Shown piece by piece: positions 1-7,859 of a DNA stretch of 36,743 nt. The stretch is from positions 1 to 36,743 of the forward strand of contig JAEEHM010000065.1 of assembly GCA_016280895.1 (NCBI GenBank), written 5' to 3'. This DNA comes from Bacillota bacterium (lineage in GTDB: Bacteria > Bacillota_I > Bacilli_A > ML615J-28 > CAG-698). How positions within the stretch are numbered: the stretch's first letter is position 1; the number at the start of each line of letters is the position of its first letter. The notes beneath the pieces are model-generated. The model saw only the letters and a list, made by a program, of their open reading frames with translations. It searched no databases and was not told the origin of the DNA. The position numbers and the translations under genes were made by a program.

Positions 1-141
1 AAAGTAAATCCAGAAAAAGCTAAAGAATTATTAGAAGTTAATAAAGAAGAAGCTCAAAGAAGATATACTATGTATCAACGTTATCTAACAATGGATTTTT
101 CTGAAGAATATAAGAATCAATTCACAAAAGAAGGTGAATAA
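1..141 (+). CDS. C-terminal end of a protein, probably pyruvate:ferredoxin (flavodoxin) oxidoreductase
   Basis: Only the last 46 codons are inside the window; the reading frame is open from base 1 and stops at TAA 139-141. The visible tail is charged and helical, with a pattern of the type LLEVNKEEAQRRYTMYQRYL. Such a tail (a helix with an A.RRY..Y motif) ends many NifJ-type pyruvate:ferredoxin oxidoreductases, which make acetyl-CoA and reduced ferredoxin. That match is from memory and the fragment is short, so the product is a guess; that it is a genuine coding 3' end is supported by the terminator right after the stop. Confidence 0.5.
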   Translation, partial: KVNPEKAKELLEVNKEEAQRRYTMYQRYLTMDFSEEYKNQFTKEGE

Positions 142-149
142 AAATATAG

Positions 150-178
150 AGGACTAAGTGTTTTACTTAGTCCTTTTT
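150..178 (+). terminator. Intrinsic terminator
   Basis: A perfect 10-bp stem (AGGACTAAGT / ACTTAGTCCT) with a 5-nt loop is followed by a T run. It ends the upstream partial gene. A nearly identical hairpin lies at 1918-1947, after the two lipoprotein genes. Confidence 0.9.
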
Positions 179-189
179 ATATTAAATCA

Positions 190-218
190 TTGAATCGGTA
201 AATATCTTATGATATAAT
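190..218 (+). promoter_or_regulatory. Sigma-A-type promoter of the lipoprotein pair
   Basis: TTGAAT (190-195) and a perfect TATAAT (213-218) are separated by 17 bp. Transcription would start near 225, about 30 nt upstream of the start codon at 257. Confidence 0.8.
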
Positions 219-256
219 GACATCAATAGATATTAATAAAATAAAGGAGTGATATT

Positions 257-1177
257 ATGGACTTACATGTAAATAATAAAACAGTAAGATTATTTAATAT
301 AATGTTGATTGTAGTCATATTTATTTTTGTTTTGCTGTTATCATCTTGTGGCAAGAATAAACTAATAGGCCGTAAAAAAGTAAAATTAGAACTAGGCGAT
401 GAATATGTTGAAGAAGGATTGAATTTAGAAAGCGGATATACTTATGTTCCATATAGTAATTTAATTAATAATATGGAAGGCGAGTATGAAATTGAATATA
501 AAATATATGATGAAAATGGTAAATACATATCATCACTTTATAGAAAAATAATTGTGAAAGATAAAACAGCTCCAATATATGAAGAAATAAAAAGAGATAG
601 ATTATATGTTGGTAGAGCATATAATGTATCTTCATTTATAAAGAATATCAAAGATGCTAACGATTATGAAATAAGTCCTAATAATGAAATTATATATTTT
701 CAAACAGGTGATGTAACAATACATTATGTAATCAAAGATGCAAGTAATAATGAAGCAATATATGATAAAAAATACAACAAAGTAAGAGATGCTAAATCAA
801 TGATAGAAGAAATGGAAAAAGAAGGCTTAATTGAACATAGTACTTCAACTATTATTCATATATCAGATGAATATGCATTTACTGTATCTACAGAAGGTTT
901 AAATAAGAGATATGTATTATCTTATAATAATAAAAATAAAGACCACAAAGGTGAATACATTTCTTACAATGTTAAAGTAAGTTCAAGCAATACTATTACG
1001 ACTAGCGTAAGTTCTTCATATTGTAGAGAATTCTCATATTCAGGTTATGAATGGGATGAAGAATATATGGATACAAAAGTGCAAATTAAAAATGAAGAAG
1101 AGTCAGCAAATTTCAAAGCTAAAATGTATGAAATTAATTTCTTGTTCCAATTGTATTTTGAAGCATACGAGGGATAA
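257..1177 (+). CDS. Lipoprotein with two Ig-like (DUF5011-type) domains
   Basis: Probable surface lipoprotein of 306 residues. Residues 12-31 form a hydrophobic signal ending in the lipobox LSSC, so Cys31 would be lipidated. After it come two consecutive Ig-like segments: roughly residues 40-102, with a 'lelGdeY...EYEIEYKIYDENGK' pattern as in DUF5011/cell-wall Ig-like domains, and 103-172, starting at DKTAPIY. The rest (about 175-306) has no recognised fold. AAGGAG at 244-249 sits 7 nt before the ATG and fixes the start. The next gene begins 2 nt after the stop and is a shorter paralogue of the second half of this protein. Exact role unknown. Confidence 0.8.
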   Translation: MDLHVNNKTVRLFNIMLIVVIFIFVLLLSSCGKNKLIGRKKVKLELGDEYVEEGLNLESGYTYVPYSNLINNMEGEYEIEYKIYDENGKYISSLYRKIIVKDKTAPIYEEIKRDRLYVGRAYNVSSFIKNIKDANDYEISPNNEIIYFQTGDVTIHYVIKDASNNEAIYDKKYNKVRDAKSMIEEMEKEGLIEHSTSTIIHISDEYAFTVSTEGLNKRYVLSYNNKNKDHKGEYISYNVKVSSSNTITTSVSSSYCREFSYSGYEWDEEYMDTKVQIKNEEESANFKAKMYEINFLFQLYFEAYEG

Positions 1178-1179
1178 TT

Positions 1180-1911
1180 ATGAAGAAAAATATCATTATA
1201 GTAATAATATTGACATTATCTTTATTTCTACTTTCGAGTTGTAAAAAAGATAATAGAATAGAAATTAAATGTGAAGAAACAGGAATTGATGTATTATATG
1301 CAGGAATAGCTTATGATATTGATGATTTTATACTTGTAGACAATATAGATAATTATAAAGTAATAGAAGATTTTCCTATCATATTAACAGATGAAGAGAA
1401 AGCAACTGTATATATTAATCTATATAATGATAATAATTACATAGCATATAAAAAAGAATTTAATGTAATAAAAGATGAAGAATATATAATTAATTATTAT
1501 AAAGAAAACAATTTATATGAGGGTGATTTTATTAAAATATCGAATCGAACTATTTTTGAAGTAAGATACAAAGATTATAGCAATAAAGTTTCATTTTATC
1601 GATATTTGAGGGATATCAAGTCAGCAAGTGATAATTATAAAACTATTATCATATACTATTACACCGGAACAGAAAAATTTGATTGCAATTACCAGATACA
1701 AAAAGATAATGCATTCACAAAAATTGGTTATAGTTATGAACATGGTGATTTATACTCGAATATTAAAAAAATGAAATTAGGCGAAAATCAGTTGAACTTT
1801 AAGGAAGAGGATTTAAGAAAAGAAGTTGCACTAAATATTGGCCAAATAGAAAAAGAATTTAATTTCTTTAAATCCATTAATTGGAATAGTTTATACGGAA
1901 AAGAAGATTAA
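1180..1911 (+). CDS. Lipoprotein, shorter paralogue of the upstream lipoprotein
   Basis: Lipoprotein of 243 residues with signal peptide and lipobox LSSC (Cys21). Residues about 38-96 (LYAGIAYDIDDFI... to ...FNVIKDEE) align by eye with the second Ig-like segment of the upstream gene (LYVGRAYNVSSFI... to ...YNKVRDAK), and the C-terminal region has a similar layout. It looks like a tandem duplicate that lost, or never had, the first Ig-like domain. The 2-nt intergenic gap, with a GAGG site inside the end of the previous gene, indicates one operon. A terminator follows immediately. Function unknown; surface exposed by inference. Confidence 0.8.
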   Translation: MKKNIIIVIILTLSLFLLSSCKKDNRIEIKCEETGIDVLYAGIAYDIDDFILVDNIDNYKVIEDFPIILTDEEKATVYINLYNDNNYIAYKKEFNVIKDEEYIINYYKENNLYEGDFIKISNRTIFEVRYKDYSNKVSFYRYLRDIKSASDNYKTIIIYYYTGTEKFDCNYQIQKDNAFTKIGYSYEHGDLYSNIKKMKLGENQLNFKEEDLRKEVALNIGQIEKEFNFFKSINWNSLYGKED

Positions 1912-1917
1912 TAAATG

Positions 1918-1947
1918 AGGACTAAGTATATTTTACTTAGTCCTTTT
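1918..1947 (+). terminator. Intrinsic terminator, near-copy of the one at 150-178
   Basis: An 11-bp stem (AGGACTAAGTA / TACTTAGTCCT) with a 5-nt loop is followed by TTT. It terminates the lipoprotein operon and overlaps the 3' end of the convergent nuclease gene, whose stop lies at 1937-1939. The stem and flank match the 150-178 hairpin at nearly every position. Confidence 0.88.
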
Positions 1948-2926
1948 CTATTTCATTTAATCTTTTCTCTAAATATGCAGGTAATTCTTCAATCAATTTG
2001 TATTTAGAAATACCTAATTTCATATATGTATTTTTTAAAGTAGTTTCAGCTACAAACTTATCTGCATCTTTACATAATAATAAGCCTATTGTGTTATTAT
2101 CTAAATCTGTCTTTTCTAATGCATCAACTGCATTAACATAAAATATTAATTGACCTAAATGTTCCGGTTTGAATTTAGTAAGTTTTACTTCTATTACTAC
2201 ATATGCATGTATTTTAACATGATACATTAAAAGGTCAATATAGAATTCTTCATTTGTAGGAGATGATAATTTATATTCTTTACCAACAAGTGAAAAACCA
2301 GGACCTAATTCTTGCAAGAATTTAATGATATTATCAATCATTTGATTCTTTAAATCTTTTTCTGTTTTTATCTTTTCTTTGTCTAAAAAATCAAATACAT
2401 ATGTTTCTTTAAATAATTCATTAGTTAAATCATCAGATTTAGTAACATCTGTAGTTGATGGTTTTATTAATGATCTTTCATAAGCTTTAAGTTCTATTTG
2501 ATTAAGTACCATTGATCTTGACCAAGCATTTTTATGTGTTTCATTAATATAGAATAACATTTCTTCATGAGATTTAGATTTAGGAATAATAACAGTTACT
2601 AAAGTACCCCAAGGAATTTGGGCAACAGCTTGTTGCCTAATTTCATCAATTGTGAATTCATTTGCGAATTGAGACATATATTTTAAATTTCTAAATGAAT
2701 AACTAGTACCATAATCTTTTAAATCATTAGCTAAGTTCTGAATATATTTGGAACCCCAAGTTTTTCTTTCATTGATGATAGTACCTATTTTATAATAAGT
2801 CATAATCATAACACTATTAACAACAACCATTGCCTTGTGCTGGTTTATTTTAATGGTTTCTTTAATCTTTTGTAAATCATTAAAATAATCCTTTTCTAAA
2901 AATTGATTAGTTTCTTCTTTTTTCAT
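1937..2926 (-). CDS. PDDEXK nuclease, DUF1016/YhcG family
   Basis: About 329 residues. The N-terminal half, with INQHKAMVVVNSVMIMTYYKIG and a later YSFRNLKYMSQFA segment, is the DUF1016 N-domain pattern. The C-terminal half carries the PDDEXK-type core: Asp231 in FYIDLLMYH, then Glu246 and Lys248 in VIEVK, followed by HLGQLIFYVNAVD. Family members are predicted nucleases common in defence and restriction-modification neighbourhoods; the natural substrate is unknown. The start at 2926 is preferred to the ATG at 2932, because the only ribosome site (AGG, 2937-2935) is 8 nt from 2926 but 2 nt from 2932. The gene is monocistronic and preceded by a leader with an internal terminator (2933-3062). 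No key residue seems missing. Confidence 0.88.
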   Translation of the reverse strand: MKKEETNQFLEKDYFNDLQKIKETIKINQHKAMVVVNSVMIMTYYKIGTIINERKTWGSKYIQNLANDLKDYGTSYSFRNLKYMSQFANEFTIDEIRQQAVAQIPWGTLVTVIIPKSKSHEEMLFYINETHKNAWSRSMVLNQIELKAYERSLIKPSTTDVTKSDDLTNELFKETYVFDFLDKEKIKTEKDLKNQMIDNIIKFLQELGPGFSLVGKEYKLSSPTNEEFYIDLLMYHVKIHAYVVIEVKLTKFKPEHLGQLIFYVNAVDALEKTDLDNNTIGLLLCKDADKFVAETTLKNTYMKLGISKYKLIEELPAYLEKRLNEIEKD

Positions 2927-2932
2927 ATTCAT

Positions 2933-3062
2933 TTCCTACTTTTTTATGAAAAAGAAAAGACCTTGTTGTTTATCCAACAAGGTCTATTTTGATATTAAGT
3001 TGTAATTTAAGTATTATTTTTGTTTTCATATATATCACAACTTTCTATGTCTAATTATATCA
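2933..3062 (-). promoter_or_regulatory. Attenuator-like leader of the nuclease gene (copy 1 of a shared leader)
   Basis: Read on the minus strand: extended -10 TGATATAAT (3062-3054); a predicted transcript start near 3047; a 7-bp stem AAGTTGT (3043-3037) / ACAACTT (3003-2997) closing a 33-nt loop; the motif CAACTTAATATCAAAA (3002-2987); an 11-bp hairpin AGACCTTGTTG / CAACAAGGTCT (2985-2958) followed by TTTTCTTTTT; then the ribosome site and gene. A 19-codon reading frame (3029-2970) ends in the hairpin loop. The same arrangement occurs at 8661-8800. A terminator between promoter and gene suggests regulated read-through (inference). Confidence 0.6.
2951..2985 (-). terminator. Intrinsic terminator inside the nuclease leader
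   Basis: The stem of 11 bp with a 6-nt loop is followed on the minus strand by TTTTCTTT. The T run is much poorer on the plus strand, so it acts against transcripts entering the nuclease gene. Confidence 0.75.
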
Positions 3063-3094
3063 TATCTATATAGATAATGCTATCTATATAGATA
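3063..3094. promoter_or_regulatory. Tandem palindromic operator between divergent promoters
   Basis: Two exact copies of the palindrome TATCTATATAGATA (3063-3076 and 3081-3094) lie 18 bp apart centre to centre. They cover the -35 region of the leftward nuclease promoter and end 15 bp upstream of the -35 of the rightward ABC promoter. Perfect duplicated palindromes of this size fit a dimeric repressor such as a PadR, GntR or MarR type; none is encoded in the window. Confidence 0.65.
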
Positions 3095-3109
3095 ATACTA
3101 GTTAATGTA

Positions 3110-3138
3110 TTGAAAAATGTAATTAATTATTGTATACT
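3110..3138 (+). promoter_or_regulatory. Promoter of the ABC exporter operon
   Basis: TTGAAA (3110-3115), a 17-bp spacer and TATACT (3133-3138) give a start near 3145, just before the AAGGAG at 3148-3153. This excludes the upstream TTG at 3130 as the start of the first ABC gene. Confidence 0.75.
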
Positions 3139-3162
3139 TTTAAACATAAGGAGATAAAAGCC

Positions 3163-4932
3163 ATGAGAAGAGTATTTAAGTACGTTGGTATATATAAAGT
3201 ACGAATGATAATTGGTTTGATCATTAAAATAATTGGTACTTTAATGGATCTTGCTATTCCTTATATATTGTCATATATAATAGATGATGTAATACCGACA
3301 CAAGAATTAAACAGAGTAATATTATATGGTATTATCATGCTTGTATGCTGTGCTATTGGCTTTTCTTTTAATGTGATTGCGAATAGAATGGCAAGCTATG
3401 TTGCTATGAAAGTTACTACTTCACTTCGTCACGACTTATTTGAAAAGATTGAATCTTTGTCAAATAAACAATTAGATGATGTTACAATGCCATCATTAAT
3501 ATCTAGAATGACAACAGATACATATAATATTCATCATATGGTTGGTATGATGCAACGTATTGGTGTGCGTGCACCAATATTATTAATTGGTGGTATTATT
3601 GTTACTTTCACAATGGACCCTATTTTAACATTAGTACTTTTATCAACACTTCCATTTGTGGTATTACTTACAATAATAGTATCTAAGATAAGCTTGCCAC
3701 TATTTACTAAGGTACAAGAGGCGCTTGATAAATTAGTACGTGTAATTAGAGAAAATATTACTGGTATTAGAGTAATTAAAGCTCTGTCTAAAGAAGCATA
3801 TGAAAAAGATAGATTTAGTAAAGTCAATAAAGAAGTAATAAATTATGAACTTAAAAGTGGATATACAATGGCATCAATGTCTCCTATTATGAATTTAATT
3901 TTAAATATGGGGCTTGTTGCAGTTATTGTGTTTGGTGCATATAGAATATCAAGTGGTGATACTTTAATTGGTAAAGTTATTTCATTCACTTCATATTTCA
4001 CAATTATCTTAAATGCAATGTTATCAATTACAAGAATATTTGTGATATATTCTAGGAGTAATGCATCTGCGATTAGAATTGATTATATATTTAAATTAAA
4101 TCCTGAACTTGAAAGAGAAGAATGTGATGATAGTAGTGATTATTATATCGAATTTAGAGATGTTTATTTTGAATATAATAAAAAAGAGGAATTAAATACA
4201 TCTGACGTAAATAGATATAATTTAAATAATATTAACATTCAATTAAAAAAAGGACAGTCACTAGGCATTATTGGACCAACTGGAGCTGGTAAAACGACAA
4301 TCATTAATTTACTTCTTAGATTATATGATGTATCTAAAGGTAGTATTCTTGTAGATGGCAAAAATATTAAGGAATATGATAAAAAAGATTTAAGAGAAAA
4401 GTTTGGACTGGTTTTACAAAATGATACAATATTCAACGATACTATCAAAAACAATATTGATTTTTACAGAGGTGTAGATAATGATGATATCATTAAAGCA
4501 TCTAAAGTGAGCCTTGCTTATGATTTTATTGTAAATAATCGAGAAGAAGGATTTGATTTTGTGCTTGCTCCAAAGGGTAATAATATATCTGGTGGCCAAA
4601 AACAAAGATTACTCCTTGCTCGTGCTTTAGCAAATAATCCAAGTATTTTAATACTTGATGATTCATCTAGTGCCTTAGATTATAAAACTGATAGTATTAT
4701 TAGACATCAAATAAAAGAAAATTATCCTGATACTACAAATATCATTATAAGTCAAAGAATTTCTTCAATTATGAATTGTGATTATATTATGATGTTAGAT
4801 AGCGGTATGGTTACAGGATATGGATCACATGAATATTTGTTGAAGACTAATGCAGAGTATCAACAAATCTATAATGCCCAAATGGGTGTTAATAAACATA
4901 ATGTAAATATGGAGGTGCAAGATGAATTCTAA
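3163..4932 (+). CDS. ABC exporter half-transporter with degenerate ATP site (subunit 1)
   Basis: Membrane half-transporter of 589 residues: an N-terminal six-helix exporter domain (about 1-310) fused to an ATPase domain. Walker A is GPTGAGKTT (371-379) and the signature is ISGGQKQR. The Walker B stretch reads ILILDD, so the usual catalytic Glu is Asp500, and the switch His is replaced by Gln531 (ISQRIS). Such a degenerate subunit is typical of heterodimeric exporters of the LmrCD/TM287-288 kind, where one site binds but barely hydrolyses ATP. AAGGAG 9 nt upstream sets the start. The gene overlaps the next half-transporter by 11 nt. Likely drug or peptide efflux; the substrate cannot be read from the sequence. 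Confidence 0.9.
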   Translation: MRRVFKYVGIYKVRMIIGLIIKIIGTLMDLAIPYILSYIIDDVIPTQELNRVILYGIIMLVCCAIGFSFNVIANRMASYVAMKVTTSLRHDLFEKIESLSNKQLDDVTMPSLISRMTTDTYNIHHMVGMMQRIGVRAPILLIGGIIVTFTMDPILTLVLLSTLPFVVLLTIIVSKISLPLFTKVQEALDKLVRVIRENITGIRVIKALSKEAYEKDRFSKVNKEVINYELKSGYTMASMSPIMNLILNMGLVAVIVFGAYRISSGDTLIGKVISFTSYFTIILNAMLSITRIFVIYSRSNASAIRIDYIFKLNPELEREECDDSSDYYIEFRDVYFEYNKKEELNTSDVNRYNLNNINIQLKKGQSLGIIGPTGAGKTTIINLLLRLYDVSKGSILVDGKNIKEYDKKDLREKFGLVLQNDTIFNDTIKNNIDFYRGVDNDDIIKASKVSLAYDFIVNNREEGFDFVLAPKGNNISGGQKQRLLLARALANNPSILILDDSSSALDYKTDSIIRHQIKENYPDTTNIIISQRISSIMNCDYIMMLDSGMVTGYGSHEYLLKTNAEYQQIYNAQMGVNKHNVNMEVQDEF

Positions 4933-6724
4933 AGGTAGCGCCTCTATGGTAATGAAACGTGGTAATAGCCAAAAGCCTAAAGATATGAAATATACATTAA
5001 AAAGGCTTTGGGATTACATGTATAAATTTAAGTGGTTAATATTACTTGCATTTGTGCTTACGATATCTTCTAACGCATTTGCGCTTATTGGACCTAAACT
5101 TTTAGGATTTGCAATTAACGCTATGCAAATGGAAAATGTGGATGGAAGTAAATATGTTGATTTTGATGCTGTATTTTATTATGCTAGTTTAATGGCAATC
5201 TTTTATGTGCTTTCTAGTATTTTAGCATTCATCTTATCAAGACTAATGATATATATTGGTAAGCGTGTTGTCTACAAGATGAGAGAAGATGCATTTAATA
5301 AGCTGATGGCACTGCCTGTATCTTATTTTGATACTAATTTATTAGGTGATATTATATCTAAAATGAGTTATGATATTGATACAATCAATACATCATTATC
5401 ATCAGATATAATACATATCGCAAATAGTATTATTACTGTTACTGTATCATTTATTATGATGCTTACTATTTCACCACTATTAGTACTTGTGTTTGTGTTT
5501 ACAATCCCACTATCGCTTTTGTTTACAAGATTAATGCTTAAGAAAACTAAGCCATTGTTTAGAAAAAGAAGTAGTGATTTAGGAATGCTGAATGCTTATG
5601 TTGAAGAGATGATAACTGGTGCTAATACTATTAAAGCATATAGTAAAGAAGATAAGATTTTAGATATGTTTGATGAATATAATACAACATCAACTGAATC
5701 TTCATATAAGGCTGAATATTATGGTTCTATTACAGGACCTGGAGTTAATTTCATCAACAATTTATCTTTAGCTTTAATTTCTATTTTTGGAGCTATATTA
5801 AATATCTATCAAGGATTTAAATTAGGCGATTTAGGATCGTTTGTAGGCTATTCAAGAAAATTCTCGGGTCCAATTAATGAAATCGCAAATATCTTTGTAG
5901 ATATCCAGACATCCTTAGCAGCTGGTGAGCGTGTATTTGGACTAATTGATGCTAAAGCAGAAGATGCAGACAAGGTAGATGCAATAGAAGTTGATGCAAT
6001 TGGAGATGTTAAGTTTGAAGATGTATATTTTGGATATCGCAAAGAACACACTATTATCAAGGATTTATCATTTAACGCAAATAGTGGTCAAGTAGTTGCA
6101 ATTGTAGGTCCAACAGGAGCAGGTAAAACTACTATTGTAAATCTACTTATGAGATTTTATGATATTGATGAAGGTATGATTACTTTAGATGATAATGATA
6201 TCTATAATATTAAAAGAAGTAGCTTACGTAAAAATTACGCAATGGTACTTCAAGATACTTGGTTATTTGAAGCATCTGTTTATGATAATTTATCATATGG
6301 TAATGATAAAGCAACATTAGATGAAGTAATCAAAGCTTGTAAAGAAGTTAAAATTCATGATTTTATTATGCACTTACCCAATGGATATGATACAATATTA
6401 ACTGAAGGTGGTACTAATATATCTAAAGGTCAGAAACAATTACTGACAATAGCACGTGCGATGTTACTTGATAGTAAGATTTTAATATTAGATGAGGCTA
6501 CAAGTAATATTGATACAAGAACTGAAGAAATAATTAGTGAAGCTGTTAAGAAACTAATGAAGGGTAAAACTTGTTTCATGATTGCACATAGATTATCAAC
6601 TATTAAGAATGCTGATTTAATCCTTGTTGTTAAAGATGGTAATATCATAGAACAAGGTACACATGATATTTTACTTAATAATAATGGTTTTTATAGTGAA
6701 TTATATTATTCACAATTTGATTAA
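4922..6724 (+). CDS. ABC exporter half-transporter, catalytic partner (subunit 2)
   Basis: Half-transporter of 600 residues with a six-helix domain (about 30-340) and an ATPase domain. It has Walker A GPTGAGKTT (396-404), a canonical Walker B with catalytic Glu525 (LDEATS) and switch His556 (IAHRLST). Its signature is altered to ISKGQ (501-504). In a heterodimer that signature faces the Walker A/B of subunit 1, so the two sets of substitutions fall in the same composite ATP site, while the other site is complete. The start overlaps the previous gene by 11 nt, with GGAGGTG immediately upstream, indicating translational coupling. A lipoprotein gene follows 19 nt later. Confidence 0.92.
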   Translation: MNSKGSASMVMKRGNSQKPKDMKYTLKRLWDYMYKFKWLILLAFVLTISSNAFALIGPKLLGFAINAMQMENVDGSKYVDFDAVFYYASLMAIFYVLSSILAFILSRLMIYIGKRVVYKMREDAFNKLMALPVSYFDTNLLGDIISKMSYDIDTINTSLSSDIIHIANSIITVTVSFIMMLTISPLLVLVFVFTIPLSLLFTRLMLKKTKPLFRKRSSDLGMLNAYVEEMITGANTIKAYSKEDKILDMFDEYNTTSTESSYKAEYYGSITGPGVNFINNLSLALISIFGAILNIYQGFKLGDLGSFVGYSRKFSGPINEIANIFVDIQTSLAAGERVFGLIDAKAEDADKVDAIEVDAIGDVKFEDVYFGYRKEHTIIKDLSFNANSGQVVAIVGPTGAGKTTIVNLLMRFYDIDEGMITLDDNDIYNIKRSSLRKNYAMVLQDTWLFEASVYDNLSYGNDKATLDEVIKACKEVKIHDFIMHLPNGYDTILTEGGTNISKGQKQLLTIARAMLLDSKILILDEATSNIDTRTEEIISEAVKKLMKGKTCFMIAHRLSTIKNADLILVVKDGNIIEQGTHDILLNNNGFYSELYYSQFD

Positions 6725-6743
6725 AAAACGGGAGGAATTAAAT

Positions 6744-7787
6744 ATGTGTAAGAAATATATTTTAATATTGTCAGTTTTTATATTTTTGATATCGTTATCT
6801 GCTTGTAAAAAAGATTCAGATAATAAAACCGATGCAAACGAAGAACTTCCTAAAAACACATGTTATGATGAAGGTATGATAGTAGGAGACATAGAATTCA
6901 TGCCGATAATATATAATAATATTACGCCCCATAATGGCAAAACTACTATGTCACTTATTTTGCATTTGATTAATCATGGTGAAGAATCAATAAGTTTAAA
7001 TATAAATAAGGTTTATTTAATAGGGGAATCTAAAACAGAATATAAAGCTTATCCTACTATTAGATCTTCAACAGTAAAATATCTTGACCTATTTCCAGAG
7101 AGAATCGTAGAATTTTATGTAAATAGAGTATTTGAAACAGATAAAATGGAAGAAAGTTATACGCTTGTAATTGAAACTGACAAAGATACCTATACAATAT
7201 TTTTACGTGAAAATCCTAAATTTGCGGATAAACTAATTAATGTAAAATATATTGTGGATGGAAATGATGTAGGAAGTGATACGATTGCAAGTGGAAGAAT
7301 TAGACCCAGACTAAAAGATTATGTTTCTAAATATAAATTAAAATATGTTTCTTCTTCATCATGGCGTATACAAAGCACAGGTAATCCTGTATCTTATAAT
7401 ACCGTTATTACAGAAGATGTTGTATTAGAAGCTTATTCGCAAAAAATGTTCTCATATACTAGAGAATATGGCTATGCTACAATAACAGCAATAAATTATG
7501 TACCTGAAAACGGAGTATTAGTTATTCCTGATAATATCGAAAGTTCTATTCCATTGTTGAACTGTCAAATATATAGGGGATCTAATAATCATGTTTTAAT
7601 CAAAGAATTATATTTGCCTTATGATTTTGACTTGGGAAGCAAATTTGAAATATTAGATAATTCTGCATTAGAGAAAATTTATTATGATGGTAATGAAGAA
7701 GAATTTAATACAACAATTGAAGGTAAATCATTTGTAATACCAGAAGGTGTTCAAATAGTTTATAACACTAAATATACAGGCAATTAA
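6744..7787 (+). CDS. Lipoprotein with an InlB-type repeat and BspA-like region
   Basis: The ATG at 6744 has GGGAGG upstream and gives a clean lipoprotein signal ending in LSAC; an in-frame ATG at 6663 would put an odd segment in front and overlap the ABC gene. The mature part has an Ig-like N-terminal domain (about 40-165). Next is a segment 'VKYIVDGNDVGSDTI...W...VVLEAY' (about 170-235) like the InlB B/Listeria-Bacteroides repeat. The last part, with VLVIPDNI..., LIKELYLPYDF... and LEKIYYDGNEEEFN, resembles BspA-type leucine-rich repeats. It lies 19 nt after the exporter with no terminator between, so it is co-transcribed; it may be an accessory surface protein of the transporter (inference). 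Confidence 0.8.
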   Translation: MCKKYILILSVFIFLISLSACKKDSDNKTDANEELPKNTCYDEGMIVGDIEFMPIIYNNITPHNGKTTMSLILHLINHGEESISLNINKVYLIGESKTEYKAYPTIRSSTVKYLDLFPERIVEFYVNRVFETDKMEESYTLVIETDKDTYTIFLRENPKFADKLINVKYIVDGNDVGSDTIASGRIRPRLKDYVSKYKLKYVSSSSWRIQSTGNPVSYNTVITEDVVLEAYSQKMFSYTREYGYATITAINYVPENGVLVIPDNIESSIPLLNCQIYRGSNNHVLIKELYLPYDFDLGSKFEILDNSALEKIYYDGNEEEFNTTIEGKSFVIPEGVQIVYNTKYTGN

Positions 7788-7791
7788 TAAG

Positions 7792-7825
7792 ATAAGAGAT
7801 GTTAATATAACATCTCTTATTTTTT
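7792..7825 (+). terminator. Intrinsic terminator after the ABC-lipoprotein operon
   Basis: A 13-bp perfect stem (7792-7804 / 7808-7820) with a 3-nt loop is followed by six T. It also overlaps the end of the ancestral reading frame of the convergent RhuM gene (stop at 7817-7819). Confidence 0.92.
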
Positions 7826-7859
7826 CAACAGATCATCTTCCTTATTATCTTTAAGTTCG

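Noticed and set aside
3130-3162. TTG start at 3130 for the first ABC gene
   Set aside because: It lies inside the promoter (-10 at 3133-3138); the ATG at 3163 has the ribosome site.
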